NCBI RefSeq assembly: GCF_002277025.1
Contig: NZ_NIWD01000008.1
Coordinates: 123,962-187,961 of the forward strand
Direction: 5' to 3'
Source: Sphingopyxis sp. GW247-27LB
Lineage (GTDB): Bacteria > Pseudomonadota > Alphaproteobacteria > Sphingomonadales > Sphingomonadaceae
DNA: 64,000 nucleotides
The position numbers and the translations under genes were made by a program. Shown here piece after piece: positions 23,574 through 32,579 of this stretch; the first letter of the stretch is position 1; every line of letters starts with the position of its first letter. The notes under the pieces are model-generated. The model was not told the DNA's origin. It saw only the letters and a list, made by a program, of their open reading frames with translations, and ran no database searches.

Positions 23574-26384
23574 ATGACGATGACACTGATCGCAACGCGG
23601 GGCGTGCGCACCCTGACCCGACTGGCCTGCGGCGCTTCGCTCGCCGCCTTGGCGGTTTCGCCCGCCTTCGCGCAGGACGCCGCCGATACGCCAACCACCG
23701 ATGCGGCGCCCGCCGACGAGATCGTCGTCACCGGCTTCCGCGCCTCGCTCGACAAGGCGCTCGACCAGAAGCGCAACGCGACCGGGGCGGTCGACGTGAT
23801 CGTCGCCGAGGACATCGCCAAATTCCCCGACCAGAACCTCGCCGAATCGCTCCAGCGCATTCCCGGCATCTCGATCCAGCGCGACGCCGGCGAAGGCCGC
23901 GCGATCACCGTGCGCGGGCTCGGCGCGCAGTTCACCCGCGTCCGCCTCAACGGCATGGAGACGATCGCGACTTCGACCGACGGCGCCGCGGCGAACCGCG
24001 ACCGCGCCTTCGACTTCAACGTCTTCGCGTCGGAGCTGTTCACCTCGCTCGTTGTCCACAAGACCGCCTCGGCCTCGCTCGATGAGGGGTCGCTGGGCGC
24101 GGTGGTCGACCTCAACACCGGCAATCCGCTCGGCGGCAAGGAAGGGCTGACGCTCGTCGCCTCGGCGCAGGCGCGCTACAACGACCTGTCGAAGGACGTC
24201 GACCCGCGCCTCGCCGGCCTCGTCGCCTGGACCAACGCCGACCGGACCTTCGGCGTGTCGGCATCGGTCGCCTGGTCCGACTACAAGACGCTTGAACTCG
24301 GCAACAACAGCGTGCGCTGGGCGCAGTCGCCCTTCCGCAGCGTCGACGGCGTCACCTGCATGGCCGGGTCGAACTTCGTCGCCAATCCGTCCGCCGAGTG
24401 CATCGAAGTCGCCGAGGCCTTCCACCCGCGCATCCCGCGCTACGGCCTCGTCAGCCACGACCGCGAGCGCCTCGGCGCGACGGCGTCGATCCAGTTCGAA
24501 CCGAGCGAGAACACCAAGATCTCGATCGACGGCCTCTATTCGACCTTCAAGGAAACCCGCGACGAATATTGGGGCGAGGTTTTGCTGCGCAGCAACGAGC
24601 GCGGCATCGACGTCTCCAACTATGTGATCGACGAAAACAACAATCTCGTCTCGGCCGACCTCGACAATGTCTATGTCCGCACCGAACGCTATTCGCGCGA
24701 GAGCGAGACCAAATTCTACCAGCTCTCGGCGCGCCTCGAACAGCGGCTGACCGACAGCTTCAAGCTCAATCTGCTCGGCGGCTTTTCCAAATCGAAGGCC
24801 GATATCCCGATCGAAACGACGCTGGCGTTCGACGACACCGACGCGACCGGCTATCACTATGATTATACGAACACGCAATTCCCGCTCCTGAGCTTCGGGG
24901 CGGGGATCGACGATCCGGCCGCGTTCGAGCTCGCCGAATTCCGCGATCGCCCGTCCTTCCTGACCAACAAGTTCAAGACCTTCGCGGCCGATTTCGACTG
25001 GGATGTCGCCGACCGCTTCAAGCTGCTCGGCGGCGGCTTCTATCGCCAGTTCGACTTCGACACGGTCGGTTATCGCCGCGACAGCACCTATTGCGCGGCC
25101 TTCACCTGCGCGCCGGGCACTGGCGGCCTGCCGGTCACGCCCGACATCGCCGAGCTGTTCGAACTCGGCGACGCGGGCCAGCCCTCGGGCAACACCAACG
25201 CCTGGATCGTCCCCGATCTCGATGCGGGCACCGCGCTGATCGACCTCTACGGCCGTCCGGCGGTGCTGCAGCAGGGCGAGCAGCGCGCGGTCACCGAAAA
25301 AACCTATGGCGGCTGGTTCATGACCGAGTTCGAGACCGAACTTCTGGGCATGCGGCTCACCGGCAACGCCGGGGTGCGCTATGCGAAGACCGAGCAGAGC
25401 TCGTCGGGCTTCACCAGCGGCACCTTCGTCACGGTCGATCGGACCTATGACGACTGGCTGCCGTCGTTCAACCTCAACCTCCACCCGACCGACAACATCA
25501 TCCTGCGCGGCGCGATCGCGAAGGTCATCACGCGCCCGACGCTCGGCAGCCTGACCCCGGGCGGCTCGGTCGACCAGTTCAACTTCCGCATCACCTCGGG
25601 CAACCCCTTCCTCGAACCCTATCGCGCGACGACCTTCGACCTCGCCGCCGAATGGTATTTCGCGCCGGGGGCGATCGCCTCGGTCGCGCTGTTCGCGAAG
25701 GATATCGAAAGCTTCCCGATCTCGACCTCGCTGCAGGGCACCTATGCGTCGAGCGGGCTGCCGAACTCGCTGCTGACGCCGGGGACTCCCGCCTATGACG
25801 CGGTGGTCGGCGGCAGCGACCCGAACCGCCAGTTCGAATTCCGCACCACCGGCAACGGACCGGGCGCGAATCTGAAGGGCGTCGAATTCTCGCTGCAGCT
25901 GCCCTTCTCGGTCTTCTCGGATTCGCTCCGCCACTTCGGCGTGCTCGGCAACGCGACCTTCGTGAAGAGTGACGTCGACTACAGCATCTCGGGCCCGCTG
26001 GTATACGACCCGGTGCAGAACAAGCTCGTCGCCCAGCCCAACGGCACATACACCCAGCCGCTGCTCGGCCTCGCCAAGCGGGCGTGGAACGCGACCGTCT
26101 ATTATGACGACGGCAAGCTGTCGGTACGCACCTCGGCCGCGTGGCGCTCGGGCTACAACGACAGCACCAGCGGCAACAACAATATCTTCGAAGGCTATGG
26201 CAGCTCGTTCAACCTCGACGCCTCGATCCGCTACGCGCTGACCGAGCAGATCGAGCTGTCGATCGAGGGCACCAACCTGACCGACGATTATCGCTATCGC
26301 TTCAATGACATCTACGCGAACCGCAATTACGAGAATAATCACTATGGCCGCACCTTCCTGTTCGGGGCGCGGTTCAAGATCTGA
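23574..26384 (+). CDS. TonB-dependent outer-membrane receptor, oligosaccharide type
   Basis: This gated beta-barrel imports ligands with TonB energy; in this locus the likely ligand is pectin oligosaccharide. It has 936 aa, with a signal peptide ending SPAFA and a TonB-box-like segment DEIVVTGFRASLDKAL. The plug domain follows (IAKFPDQNLAESLQRIPGIS, ITVRGLGAQFTRVRLNG, then a long ETIATSTDG insertion typical of the Xanthomonas/Caulobacter carbohydrate receptor family). The barrel closes with FGARFKI, ending in an aliphatic/aromatic strand. The ATG after AAGGGAGGA is chosen. A terminator follows 27 bp after the stop. Confidence 0.93.
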   Translation: MTMTLIATRGVRTLTRLACGASLAALAVSPAFAQDAADTPTTDAAPADEIVVTGFRASLDKALDQKRNATGAVDVIVAEDIAKFPDQNLAESLQRIPGISIQRDAGEGRAITVRGLGAQFTRVRLNGMETIATSTDGAAANRDRAFDFNVFASELFTSLVVHKTASASLDEGSLGAVVDLNTGNPLGGKEGLTLVASAQARYNDLSKDVDPRLAGLVAWTNADRTFGVSASVAWSDYKTLELGNNSVRWAQSPFRSVDGVTCMAGSNFVANPSAECIEVAEAFHPRIPRYGLVSHDRERLGATASIQFEPSENTKISIDGLYSTFKETRDEYWGEVLLRSNERGIDVSNYVIDENNNLVSADLDNVYVRTERYSRESETKFYQLSARLEQRLTDSFKLNLLGGFSKSKADIPIETTLAFDDTDATGYHYDYTNTQFPLLSFGAGIDDPAAFELAEFRDRPSFLTNKFKTFAADFDWDVADRFKLLGGGFYRQFDFDTVGYRRDSTYCAAFTCAPGTGGLPVTPDIAELFELGDAGQPSGNTNAWIVPDLDAGTALIDLYGRPAVLQQGEQRAVTEKTYGGWFMTEFETELLGMRLTGNAGVRYAKTEQSSSGFTSGTFVTVDRTYDDWLPSFNLNLHPTDNIILRGAIAKVITRPTLGSLTPGGSVDQFNFRITSGNPFLEPYRATTFDLAAEWYFAPGAIASVALFAKDIESFPISTSLQGTYASSGLPNSLLTPGTPAYDAVVGGSDPNRQFEFRTTGNGPGANLKGVEFSLQLPFSVFSDSLRHFGVLGNATFVKSDVDYSISGPLVYDPVQNKLVAQPNGTYTQPLLGLAKRAWNATVYYDDGKLSVRTSAAWRSGYNDSTSGNNNIFEGYGSSFNLDASIRYALTEQIELSIEGTNLTDDYRYRFNDIYANRNYENNHYGRTFLFGARFKI

Positions 26385-26411
26385 TTTTCCGGGAAACCAT
26401 CCCCCCTCGTG

Positions 26412-26446
26412 GCCCGGTCTTGGAACCCAGGACCGGGCTATTTTTT
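26412..26446 (+). terminator. Rho-independent terminator after the TonB receptor gene
   Basis: The stem GCCCGGTC/GACCGGGC with an 11-base loop is followed by TA and six T. It lies only 13 bp before the GTG start of the GH43 gene and no other promoter is obvious between them, so GH43 expression may depend on read-through. Confidence 0.85.
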
Positions 26447-26459
26447 AATGGAGGCAAAG

Positions 26460-28076
26460 GTGACGGGTCGCCGCGACATGATCAAACTGGCCGGGGCCGG
26501 CCTCCTCGGCTCGGCGCTCGCGCCGGGGTCCGCGCAGGCGGAGAGCAAGGCCGACTCCGCATCCTGCCCCGCGCCCGAGCCGCCGCCGCGCTGGGGCACC
26601 GGCCTCGATGGGCAGCGCAAGGCCGATCTCGGCGACGGGCGCTTCCTCAACCCGGTCATGGCCGGCGACCATCCCGACCCGTCGATCCTGAAGGACGGGC
26701 GCGATTATTACATGACCTTCTCGACCTTCGATTCCTACCCGGGGCTCGTCATCTGGCACTCGCGCGACCTGGTGAACTGGCGCCCGGTCGGGCCCGCGCT
26801 GACCCGCAACATCGGCTCGGTCTGGGCGCCCGAACTCTGCAAGCATGGCGGCCGCTATTATCTCTACATCCCGACCAAGGGCCCGAACACGAGCTGGGTG
26901 ATCTGGGCCGACCGCATCGAGGGACCGTGGAGCGACCCCGTCGACCTTCACCTGCCGAACCACATCGATCCCGGCCATGCGGTTGGCGAGGACGGGTCGC
27001 GCTGGCTCTTCCTGTCGGGCGGCGACCGCGTGCGCCTGTCGGACGACGGGCTCCGCCGCATCGGCGAGCCCGAGCATGTCTACGACCCCTGGCACTATCC
27101 CGCCGACTGGGTGGTCGAGGGCTTCTCGCCCGAAGGACCGAAGATCCTGCGGCGCGGCGGCTGGTTCTACATGATCACCGCGGTCGGCGGCACCGCCGGG
27201 CCGCCGACCGGGCATATGGTCATCGCGGCGCGCGCGAAATCGATCCACGGTCCGTGGGAGAATTGCCCGCACAATCCGATCGTCCGCACCCGGTCGCACG
27301 ATGAAAAATGGTGGTCGCGCGGCCATGCGACGCTTGTCGAGGGGCCCGCGGGCGACTGGTGGAGCGTCTATCACGGCTATGAGAATGGCTATTGGACGCT
27401 CGGGCGCCAGACCTTGCTCGATCCGGTCGAATGGACCGCCGACGGCTGGTTCCGCATGACCGGCGGCGACCTGTCGCGGCCGCTCGCCAAGCCCGCGGGC
27501 GGCGTCGCGGGGCCGCACGGCATGGCGCTTTCCGACGATTTCGCCGCGCTCGACCTCGGCGCCAAATGGAATTTCTTCCGCCCCGCCCCCGACGAGCGCG
27601 CCCGCGCCCGGGTCGAAGGCGGCGCGTTGATCCTGAAGGCGCGCGGCGCGGCGCCGGTCGACTCGTCGCCGCTGCTGCTGATCGCGGGCGACCAGGCCTA
27701 TCGCTTCGAATGCGATATCGAGATCGCGCCCGGCGGCACCGCGGGGCTGATCCTCTTCTACGACGACCGCCTCTATTGCGGGCTCGGCTTCGACGCGGAG
27801 CGTTTCGTCACCCATCAATATGGCATCGAACGCGGCCGCCCCGCCAACCCCCACGGGCGGCGGATGCGGATGCGCGTCACCAACGACCGCCACATCGTCA
27901 CCTACGACACCAGCGGCGACGGCGGAAAGACATGGGTGCGCTTCGACCGCGGCATGGAGGTGTCGGGCTACCACCACAATGTCCGCGGCGGCTTCCTGAT
28001 GCTGCGCCCCGGCCTCTATTCGGCGGGCGAGGGCGAAGCGCGCTTTTCGAATTTCACCTTCCGCGCGCTTGGCTGA
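26460..28076 (+). CDS. Secreted GH43-family glycoside hydrolase
   Basis: GH43 enzymes remove arabinose, xylose or galactose residues from plant polysaccharides. The product is 538 aa. A Tat-like signal (TGRRDMIKLAGAGLLGSALA) is followed by a five-bladed propeller. The catalytic base is D73 in GDHPDPSIL, the pKa-modulating Asp lies in NHIDPGHAVGEDG, and the general acid is probably E225 in SPEGPKI. A C-terminal jelly-roll begins near residue 355 (MALSDDFAALDLGAKW). The GTG is preferred because GGAGG precedes it by six bases; an ATG at 26448 is the alternative. The side-chain activity is inferred from the pectin locus. Confidence 0.88.
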   Translation: MTGRRDMIKLAGAGLLGSALAPGSAQAESKADSASCPAPEPPPRWGTGLDGQRKADLGDGRFLNPVMAGDHPDPSILKDGRDYYMTFSTFDSYPGLVIWHSRDLVNWRPVGPALTRNIGSVWAPELCKHGGRYYLYIPTKGPNTSWVIWADRIEGPWSDPVDLHLPNHIDPGHAVGEDGSRWLFLSGGDRVRLSDDGLRRIGEPEHVYDPWHYPADWVVEGFSPEGPKILRRGGWFYMITAVGGTAGPPTGHMVIAARAKSIHGPWENCPHNPIVRTRSHDEKWWSRGHATLVEGPAGDWWSVYHGYENGYWTLGRQTLLDPVEWTADGWFRMTGGDLSRPLAKPAGGVAGPHGMALSDDFAALDLGAKWNFFRPAPDERARARVEGGALILKARGAAPVDSSPLLLIAGDQAYRFECDIEIAPGGTAGLILFYDDRLYCGLGFDAERFVTHQYGIERGRPANPHGRRMRMRVTNDRHIVTYDTSGDGGKTWVRFDRGMEVSGYHHNVRGGFLMLRPGLYSAGEGEARFSNFTFRALG

Positions 28077-28112
28077 CGGAGCGGCGTCGATCGCTCGCAA
28101 CCGAGCCTGACA

Positions 28113-29171
28113 TTACCCCTTGCCGTCCGGCGCGGCGACCGACTGGCGCTCGACGAAGGTCGAGGCGAGCACCGGGCTTTCGCCCTCGGGGATGCGCGCG
28201 CCCGAACCCAGGAAATCGGCGACCAGCGTGCGCGCCGCGCGCACCCCCATCTCGCGGATCGGCCAGCGCACCGTGCTCAGCGTCGGCCAGATATGCGTCG
28301 CGGTCGGCGAATCGTCGAAGCCGATCAGCGACAATTCGCCCGGCACCGCGATGCCCTTGCCGTGCGCGACGCTCATCACCCCCGCCGCCATCTCGTCGTT
28401 CGAACAGAAGATCGCGGTCGGCGGCTCGGCGAGCGACAGCAGTTTCTCGCCCGCCTCGATCCCCGCGGTATAGCGATAATTGCCCGGCGCATAATGGTCG
28501 TCGGCGAGGGTGAGTCCCGCTTCGGCCAGCGCCTCGCGAAAGCCCTTCTCGCGTTCGGCGGCCGAGCGGAAACCCACCGGGCCGCGCACGAAGCCGATGC
28601 GGCGGTGGCCGAGCGCGATCAACCGGCGCACCGCCTCGCCGACCACCTCGCGGTCGTTCGACGACACGCAATGCTTCGCATCGTCGAGCAGCGCTGACCC
28701 GACGCGGACGTAACGCACGCCGAGGTCCTCGCAGAGCCGGGCGAGCTCGTCATTCTCCGAAATCGGCGGCAGCAGCATGGCGCCGATCGGCCGCTGCTTT
28801 TCGAGAAAGGTGCGGACATCCTCGAGCATCTTGTCCGACCCGCGATCGACCGGCCGTACGAGCAGCGCGAGATCGCTGTCCTTGATCGCGTCGAGCACGC
28901 CCTGCTGGAAATTCAGCACCGTCTGCGCGTTCGGATTGTCGTGGAGCAGCGCGATCAGGAAATTGCGGCGAAAGGCGAGCGCGCGCGCCTGCGGATTGGG
29001 AACGAAGCCGAGCGTCTCGATCGCCTTCTGGACCGCGAGCCGGGTCTTCTCGCTGATGAATTCGGAGCGGTTGATGACGCGGCTGACGGTCTTTTTGGAA
29101 ACCCCGGCGAGCGCCGCCACATCGTTGATCGTCGGTTGCTTGCCGCCCTGTCCACCCGTGCGCGCCGCCAT
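28113..29171 (-). CDS. LacI-family transcriptional regulator of the pectin/uronate locus
   Basis: This is a repressor with a DNA-binding helix-turn-helix near residues 13-35 (PTINDVAALAGVSKKTVSRV), a hinge helix (NPQARALAFRR) and a sugar-binding effector domain (GHRRIGFVRG, IFCSNDEMAAG, LIGFDDSP). It has 352 aa, the family norm. It is convergent with GH43 and divergent from the hydratase/ExuT genes; a 12-bp perfect palindrome (GACACCGGTGTC) lies in that divergent region. It is inferred to bind the four similar sites in the locus, with KDG or a related keto-uronate as a plausible inducer, by analogy with KdgR-like regulators. Confidence 0.9.
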   Translation of the reverse strand: MAARTGGQGGKQPTINDVAALAGVSKKTVSRVINRSEFISEKTRLAVQKAIETLGFVPNPQARALAFRRNFLIALLHDNPNAQTVLNFQQGVLDAIKDSDLALLVRPVDRGSDKMLEDVRTFLEKQRPIGAMLLPPISENDELARLCEDLGVRYVRVGSALLDDAKHCVSSNDREVVGEAVRRLIALGHRRIGFVRGPVGFRSAAEREKGFREALAEAGLTLADDHYAPGNYRYTAGIEAGEKLLSLAEPPTAIFCSNDEMAAGVMSVAHGKGIAVPGELSLIGFDDSPTATHIWPTLSTVRWPIREMGVRAARTLVADFLGSGARIPEGESPVLASTFVERQSVAAPDGKG

Positions 29172-29289
29172 ATCGTCCGCTTTCTCTTCACCGAGCCGCC
29201 CAAACTCCCTGAAATTCCTGCCCGGTCAAAACCCTAGTGAGCGTTCGCGGGCGCAAAATCAACCGGGCCGGTGGCTATTTGCTTGCTTT

Positions 29290-29303
29290 TGACACCGGTG
29301 TCT
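29290..29303 (+). promoter_or_regulatory. LacI-type operator between the regulator and hydratase genes
   Basis: TGACACCGGTGTCT contains the perfect 12-bp palindrome GACACCGGTGTC and is the most symmetric of the four copies. It lies 27 bp before the hydratase start and 118 bp from the regulator start, suggesting control of the hydratase-permease operon and possibly autoregulation. Confidence 0.78.
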
Positions 29304-29329
29304 TTTAGACGCTTTCCCCGAAGAGGGAA

Positions 29330-30127
29330 ATGACAAAGATGCGGGCGACCGACGAACAGGAAAATGTGGCCAAGGCGTTCGTCGCCGCGCGCGCCGAAAA
29401 GACACCGCTTACCCTGTATCCGGGCGCGGTGCCCGAAACGATGGCCGATGCCTATGCGATCCAGGACGCGGCGATCGCGCTCGACGGGCGCCGCATCGGC
29501 GGCTGGAAGGTCGGACGGATCGCGGCCGATCTGGTCGCGCGTTTTGGCGACAACCGGCTGACGGGTCCGATCTTCACCGATGAGATCGTCGATGCGAGCG
29601 CAAGGGAATGCCCGGCGATGCCCGTCTATGGAGGGGGCTTCGCCGCCGCCGAGGCCGAAGTGCTGCTCTGCCTCGGCGAGGTCGGCGACCGCGTCTGGGA
29701 CATCGAATCGGTCAAGGACATCGTCGTCGAGCTTCGCACCGGGATCGAGGTCGCGAGCTCGCCCTTTCCCGCGATCAACGACCACGGCCCCGCGGTCACC
29801 GCTTCGGACTATGGCAACAACAAGGGGCTGGTGCTCGGCCCGGCGATCGCCGACTGGCGCGGCCGCGACCTCCTGTCGATGCCGGTCGAATTCCGCATCG
29901 ACGGGGAATGCGTCGGCGCGGCGACGATGGCGACGATGCTCGACGGTCCGTTCGGCGCCGCGCTGTTCCTGATCCGCACCCTGCGCGCGCGCGGCATCGC
30001 CATCCCCCCCGGCACTTGGGTGTCGACGGGCGCGATCACCGGCGTCCATGAAATCCGGCCCGGCCAGCGGGCCGATGCGCTGTTCGACGGAAAAATCCGC
30101 GTCGGCTGCACGATCGAAAGCCTATAA
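29330..30127 (+). CDS. 2-keto-4-pentenoate hydratase/FAH-superfamily enzyme
   Basis: This metal-dependent enzyme has the fumarylacetoacetase C-terminal fold of the MhpD hydratase type; such enzymes act on 2-keto acids. It has 265 aa. Visible features are GGWKVGR, the acidic metal-site region FAAAEAEVLLCLGEV (family E-x-E pattern), ELRTGIEVASSPF and the C-terminal VSTGAITGVHEIRPGQ. It starts 27 bp after the LacI operator and is followed 20 bp later by an ExuT-like permease. In this locus it may act on a keto-deoxy sugar acid, but the substrate cannot be read from the sequence. The ATG at 29339 is an alternative start. Confidence 0.82.
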   Translation: MTKMRATDEQENVAKAFVAARAEKTPLTLYPGAVPETMADAYAIQDAAIALDGRRIGGWKVGRIAADLVARFGDNRLTGPIFTDEIVDASARECPAMPVYGGGFAAAEAEVLLCLGEVGDRVWDIESVKDIVVELRTGIEVASSPFPAINDHGPAVTASDYGNNKGLVLGPAIADWRGRDLLSMPVEFRIDGECVGAATMATMLDGPFGAALFLIRTLRARGIAIPPGTWVSTGAITGVHEIRPGQRADALFDGKIRVGCTIESL

Positions 30128-30147
30128 AACAAAGACGGGAGAGACAT

Positions 30148-31464
30148 ATGGCGCAGGCCTTCGCAGACGCAGCGGCTCCGCCGCCGGTGCCCCGGACGGG
30201 GCGCTATCGGTGGACGATCGTCGCGCTCCTGTTCGCCGCAACGACGGTCAACTATATCGACCGGACGATGCTCGGCCTGCTCGCGCCGACGCTGGGCGAC
30301 GATCTCGGCTGGACCGAGAACGACTATGGCAACATCGTCATGGCCTTCCAGGCCGCCTATGCCTTGGGCTACCTGTTCATGGGCTGGCTGATCGACCGTT
30401 TCGGCCCGCGCATCGGCTATGGCATCGCGATCACCATCTGGACGATCGGCCATGTCGCGCACGGCTTTGCGAGCTCGGTCGTCTCTTTCATGGTCGCGCG
30501 CGCGATGCTCGGTGTCGGCGAGGCGGGGCATTTTCCGGCGGTCGTCCGCGCGTCGAGCGAATGGTTCCCGCAAAAGGAACGCGCCTATGCGATCGGCTGG
30601 GTCAACAGCGCGACGACGATCGGCGTCATCCTGACCGCGCCCGCCATCACGCTGCTGATGGTGGGACTGGGGTTCGACTGGCGCGAGACCTTCATCTATT
30701 CGGGGCTCGTCGGCGTCGTGCTGCTGGTCCTGTGGCTGTGGAAATACAGCAATCCGCGCGACACCGGCCGGGTGAGCGAAGGCGAACTCGCGTGGATCGA
30801 GCACGACCCGCCCGAACGGGTCGAGAAGCTCGGCTGGGGCCGCATCGTCACCAAGCGCGAGGCGTGGGCCTTCGCGATCGGCAAATTTCTGACCGACCCG
30901 GTCTGGTTCCTGATGCTCTTCTGGCTGCCCAAATATTTCGCCGATACCTATGACGTCGACCTGAAGGTCGTGCTGCTGCCGATGATCATCATGTATCTTT
31001 TGTCCGACGCCGGCAGCATCATCGGCGGCTGGGTGTCGTCGAAGCTGATTCACACCGGCCACAGCGTCAACTTCGCGCGCAAGGCGACGATGCTCGGCGC
31101 CGGCTGCTGCGTGCTGCCTTTGCTCTTCGTCACCGGGCTCAGCAATATGTGGCTCGCGGTGGTGCTGATCGGCATCGCGCTCGCGGGGCATCAGGCCTTT
31201 TCGTCGACCATCCTCTCGATCCCGCCCGACATGTTCCCGAAGCGCGCGGTGGGCTCGGTGATCGGGCTCGGCGGTTTCGCGGGCGGCATCGGCGGGATGA
31301 TCATGGCGAAATCGACCGGCCTCGTCCTCGACGCGACGGGCGGCAACTACACGGTCATCTTCGCCGCCTGCACGGTGGTCTATTTCCTTGCGGTGGGGGC
31401 GATCCACCTGCTCAGCCCCAGGCTGGCGCAGGTAACGGTCGAAAGCGAACCGCCCGCGGCGTGA
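30148..31464 (+). CDS. MFS hexuronate transporter (ExuT-like, ACS family)
   Basis: This inner-membrane permease of the anion:cation symporter family is probably specific for galacturonate, glucuronate or unsaturated uronates. It has 438 aa with about 12 hydrophobic helices. NYIDRTMLGLLAPTLGDDLG after helix 1 and GWLIDRFGPRIGYG between helices 2 and 3 are the MFS/ExuT signatures, and GVGEAGHFPAVVRASSEWFP in helix 4 is typical of ExuT. A ribosome-binding site (GGGAGAG) precedes the ATG. It is in an operon with the upstream hydratase and convergent with the LysR gene, nine bases away. Confidence 0.9.
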   Translation: MAQAFADAAAPPPVPRTGRYRWTIVALLFAATTVNYIDRTMLGLLAPTLGDDLGWTENDYGNIVMAFQAAYALGYLFMGWLIDRFGPRIGYGIAITIWTIGHVAHGFASSVVSFMVARAMLGVGEAGHFPAVVRASSEWFPQKERAYAIGWVNSATTIGVILTAPAITLLMVGLGFDWRETFIYSGLVGVVLLVLWLWKYSNPRDTGRVSEGELAWIEHDPPERVEKLGWGRIVTKREAWAFAIGKFLTDPVWFLMLFWLPKYFADTYDVDLKVVLLPMIIMYLLSDAGSIIGGWVSSKLIHTGHSVNFARKATMLGAGCCVLPLLFVTGLSNMWLAVVLIGIALAGHQAFSSTILSIPPDMFPKRAVGSVIGLGGFAGGIGGMIMAKSTGLVLDATGGNYTVIFAACTVVYFLAVGAIHLLSPRLAQVTVESEPPAA

Positions 31465-31473
31465 CGGCGGGGG

Positions 31474-32358
31474 TCAGGACGGCACCAGCAGCGTCCGCCC
31501 CTCGCGCACCTCGGTATCGAGCCAGTCGATGAAGGCGCGGATGCGCGGCTGCGGCGCGACGTCGCGGTGGAGCGCGAGCCAGAAGCTGCGCCCGATCACC
31601 TGATCGGGACGCACGCGCACCAGCGCGGGATCGTCGGCGGCAAGGAAGCAGGGGAGCACCCCGACCCCGGCGCCGCTCGCGATCATCCGCCGCTGCGCGA
31701 GGATCGACGAGGAGCGCACGGTGGCGCGCAGCCCCGGCTCGATCTCACCCAGATAGTCGAGCTCGGGGGCATAGAGAATGTCGGGCATATAGCCGATCAC
31801 CGCCATCCCCGCGCGCGACAGCGGCGCCCGCTCGACCGCCTCCCGCCAGTCGGGCCGGTCCGCGGGCGCGTAGAGGCCGAGGCTATAGTCGGCGAGCCTG
31901 CGCGTCAGCAGCGGACCCTTGCGCGGCCGCGCGAGCAGCACCGCCATGTCGGCCTCGCGCCGCGAGGGGTTGAGGAAGCCCGACGAGGCGACGAGGTCGA
32001 TCTCGATTTCGGGATGCGCGGCGACGAAGCCCGCGAGCCGCGGCGCGATGAAGCTACTGCCGAAGCCTTCGGAGACGCTGATGCGAAGCTGCCCCGACAG
32101 GTCCGACCGCCCCTCGGCGCGGTGGATGCGCGCCGCCGCCGCCGCCATCGCCTCGGCGTGGGGCAGCAGCGCGCGGCCCGCCGCGGTCAGCGCGAAGCCC
32201 GCGGGCGCGCGCTCGAACAGCGTCTGCTGCAGATCGGCCTCGAGGCTGCCGACGCGCCGGCTCACCGTGGTCGGGTCGACATGCAGCGCCTGCGCCGCGC
32301 GCGCCAGCGTGCCGTGGCGCGCGACCGACAGGAAATATTGCAGCTTGTCCCAATCCAT
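31474..32358 (-). CDS. LysR-family transcriptional regulator, divergent from mmsA
   Basis: The product is a LysR-type regulator of 294 aa. The winged helix-turn-helix occupies the first 60 residues (DKLQYFLSVARHGTLARAAQ, then DPTTVSRRVGSLEADLQ), followed by the periplasmic-binding-like effector domain. The ATG at 32358 begins the family N-terminus; codons further upstream in frame lie in repeat DNA. Divergence from mmsA suggests control of the valine-degradation operon. TGCAAATATGCAGCA just upstream of the start is a candidate binding site. The effector is unknown. Confidence 0.88.
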   Translation of the reverse strand: MDWDKLQYFLSVARHGTLARAAQALHVDPTTVSRRVGSLEADLQQTLFERAPAGFALTAAGRALLPHAEAMAAAAARIHRAEGRSDLSGQLRISVSEGFGSSFIAPRLAGFVAAHPEIEIDLVASSGFLNPSRREADMAVLLARPRKGPLLTRRLADYSLGLYAPADRPDWREAVERAPLSRAGMAVIGYMPDILYAPELDYLGEIEPGLRATVRSSSILAQRRMIASGAGVGVLPCFLAADDPALVRVRPDQVIGRSFWLALHRDVAPQPRIRAFIDWLDTEVREGRTLLVPS

Positions 32359-32446
32359 AAGCTGCAAATATGCAGCATTGTCCTGCAAGTCTATCCCTTG
32401 CAATCGCGCCGCTGTTGGTCTGAGAGGCAATCGAGCGGAAAAACTT

Positions 32447-32556
32447 CCGCATCCCCGAGCGAAGACGAGGGGCATTTTCGAGCGAAGCGAGAACCAGTAA
32501 CGTTGGTGGCCTCGACTTCGCTCGGCTCGGCCCCTCGTCTTCGCTCGGGGATACGG
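32447..32556 (+). repeat. Inverted-repeat element (CCCCGAGCGAAGACGAGGGG type)
   Basis: CCGCATCCCCGAGCGAAGAC at the left is mirrored by TCGTCTTCGCTCGGGGATAC at the right, enclosing GAGCGAAGCGAGAACCAGTA and CTCGACTTCGCTCGGCTC. It sits in the divergent promoter region between the LysR gene and mmsA, so any mmsA promoter must be inside it or to its left. Confidence 0.8.
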
Positions 32557-32579
32557 GAGTAGGGAAGGAGAATCGACCC

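Noticed and set aside
23367..26342. Minus-strand open frame of 991 codons opposite the TonB receptor
   Set aside because: It is low-complexity and Arg/Val/Asp-rich with no recognised motif; the plus strand encodes a complete TonB-dependent receptor with signal peptide and plug.
26409..26450. Upstream in-frame ATG (26409) as GH43 start
   Set aside because: It would place the N-terminus through the terminator stem and before the Tat-like signal; the GTG after GGAGG fits better.
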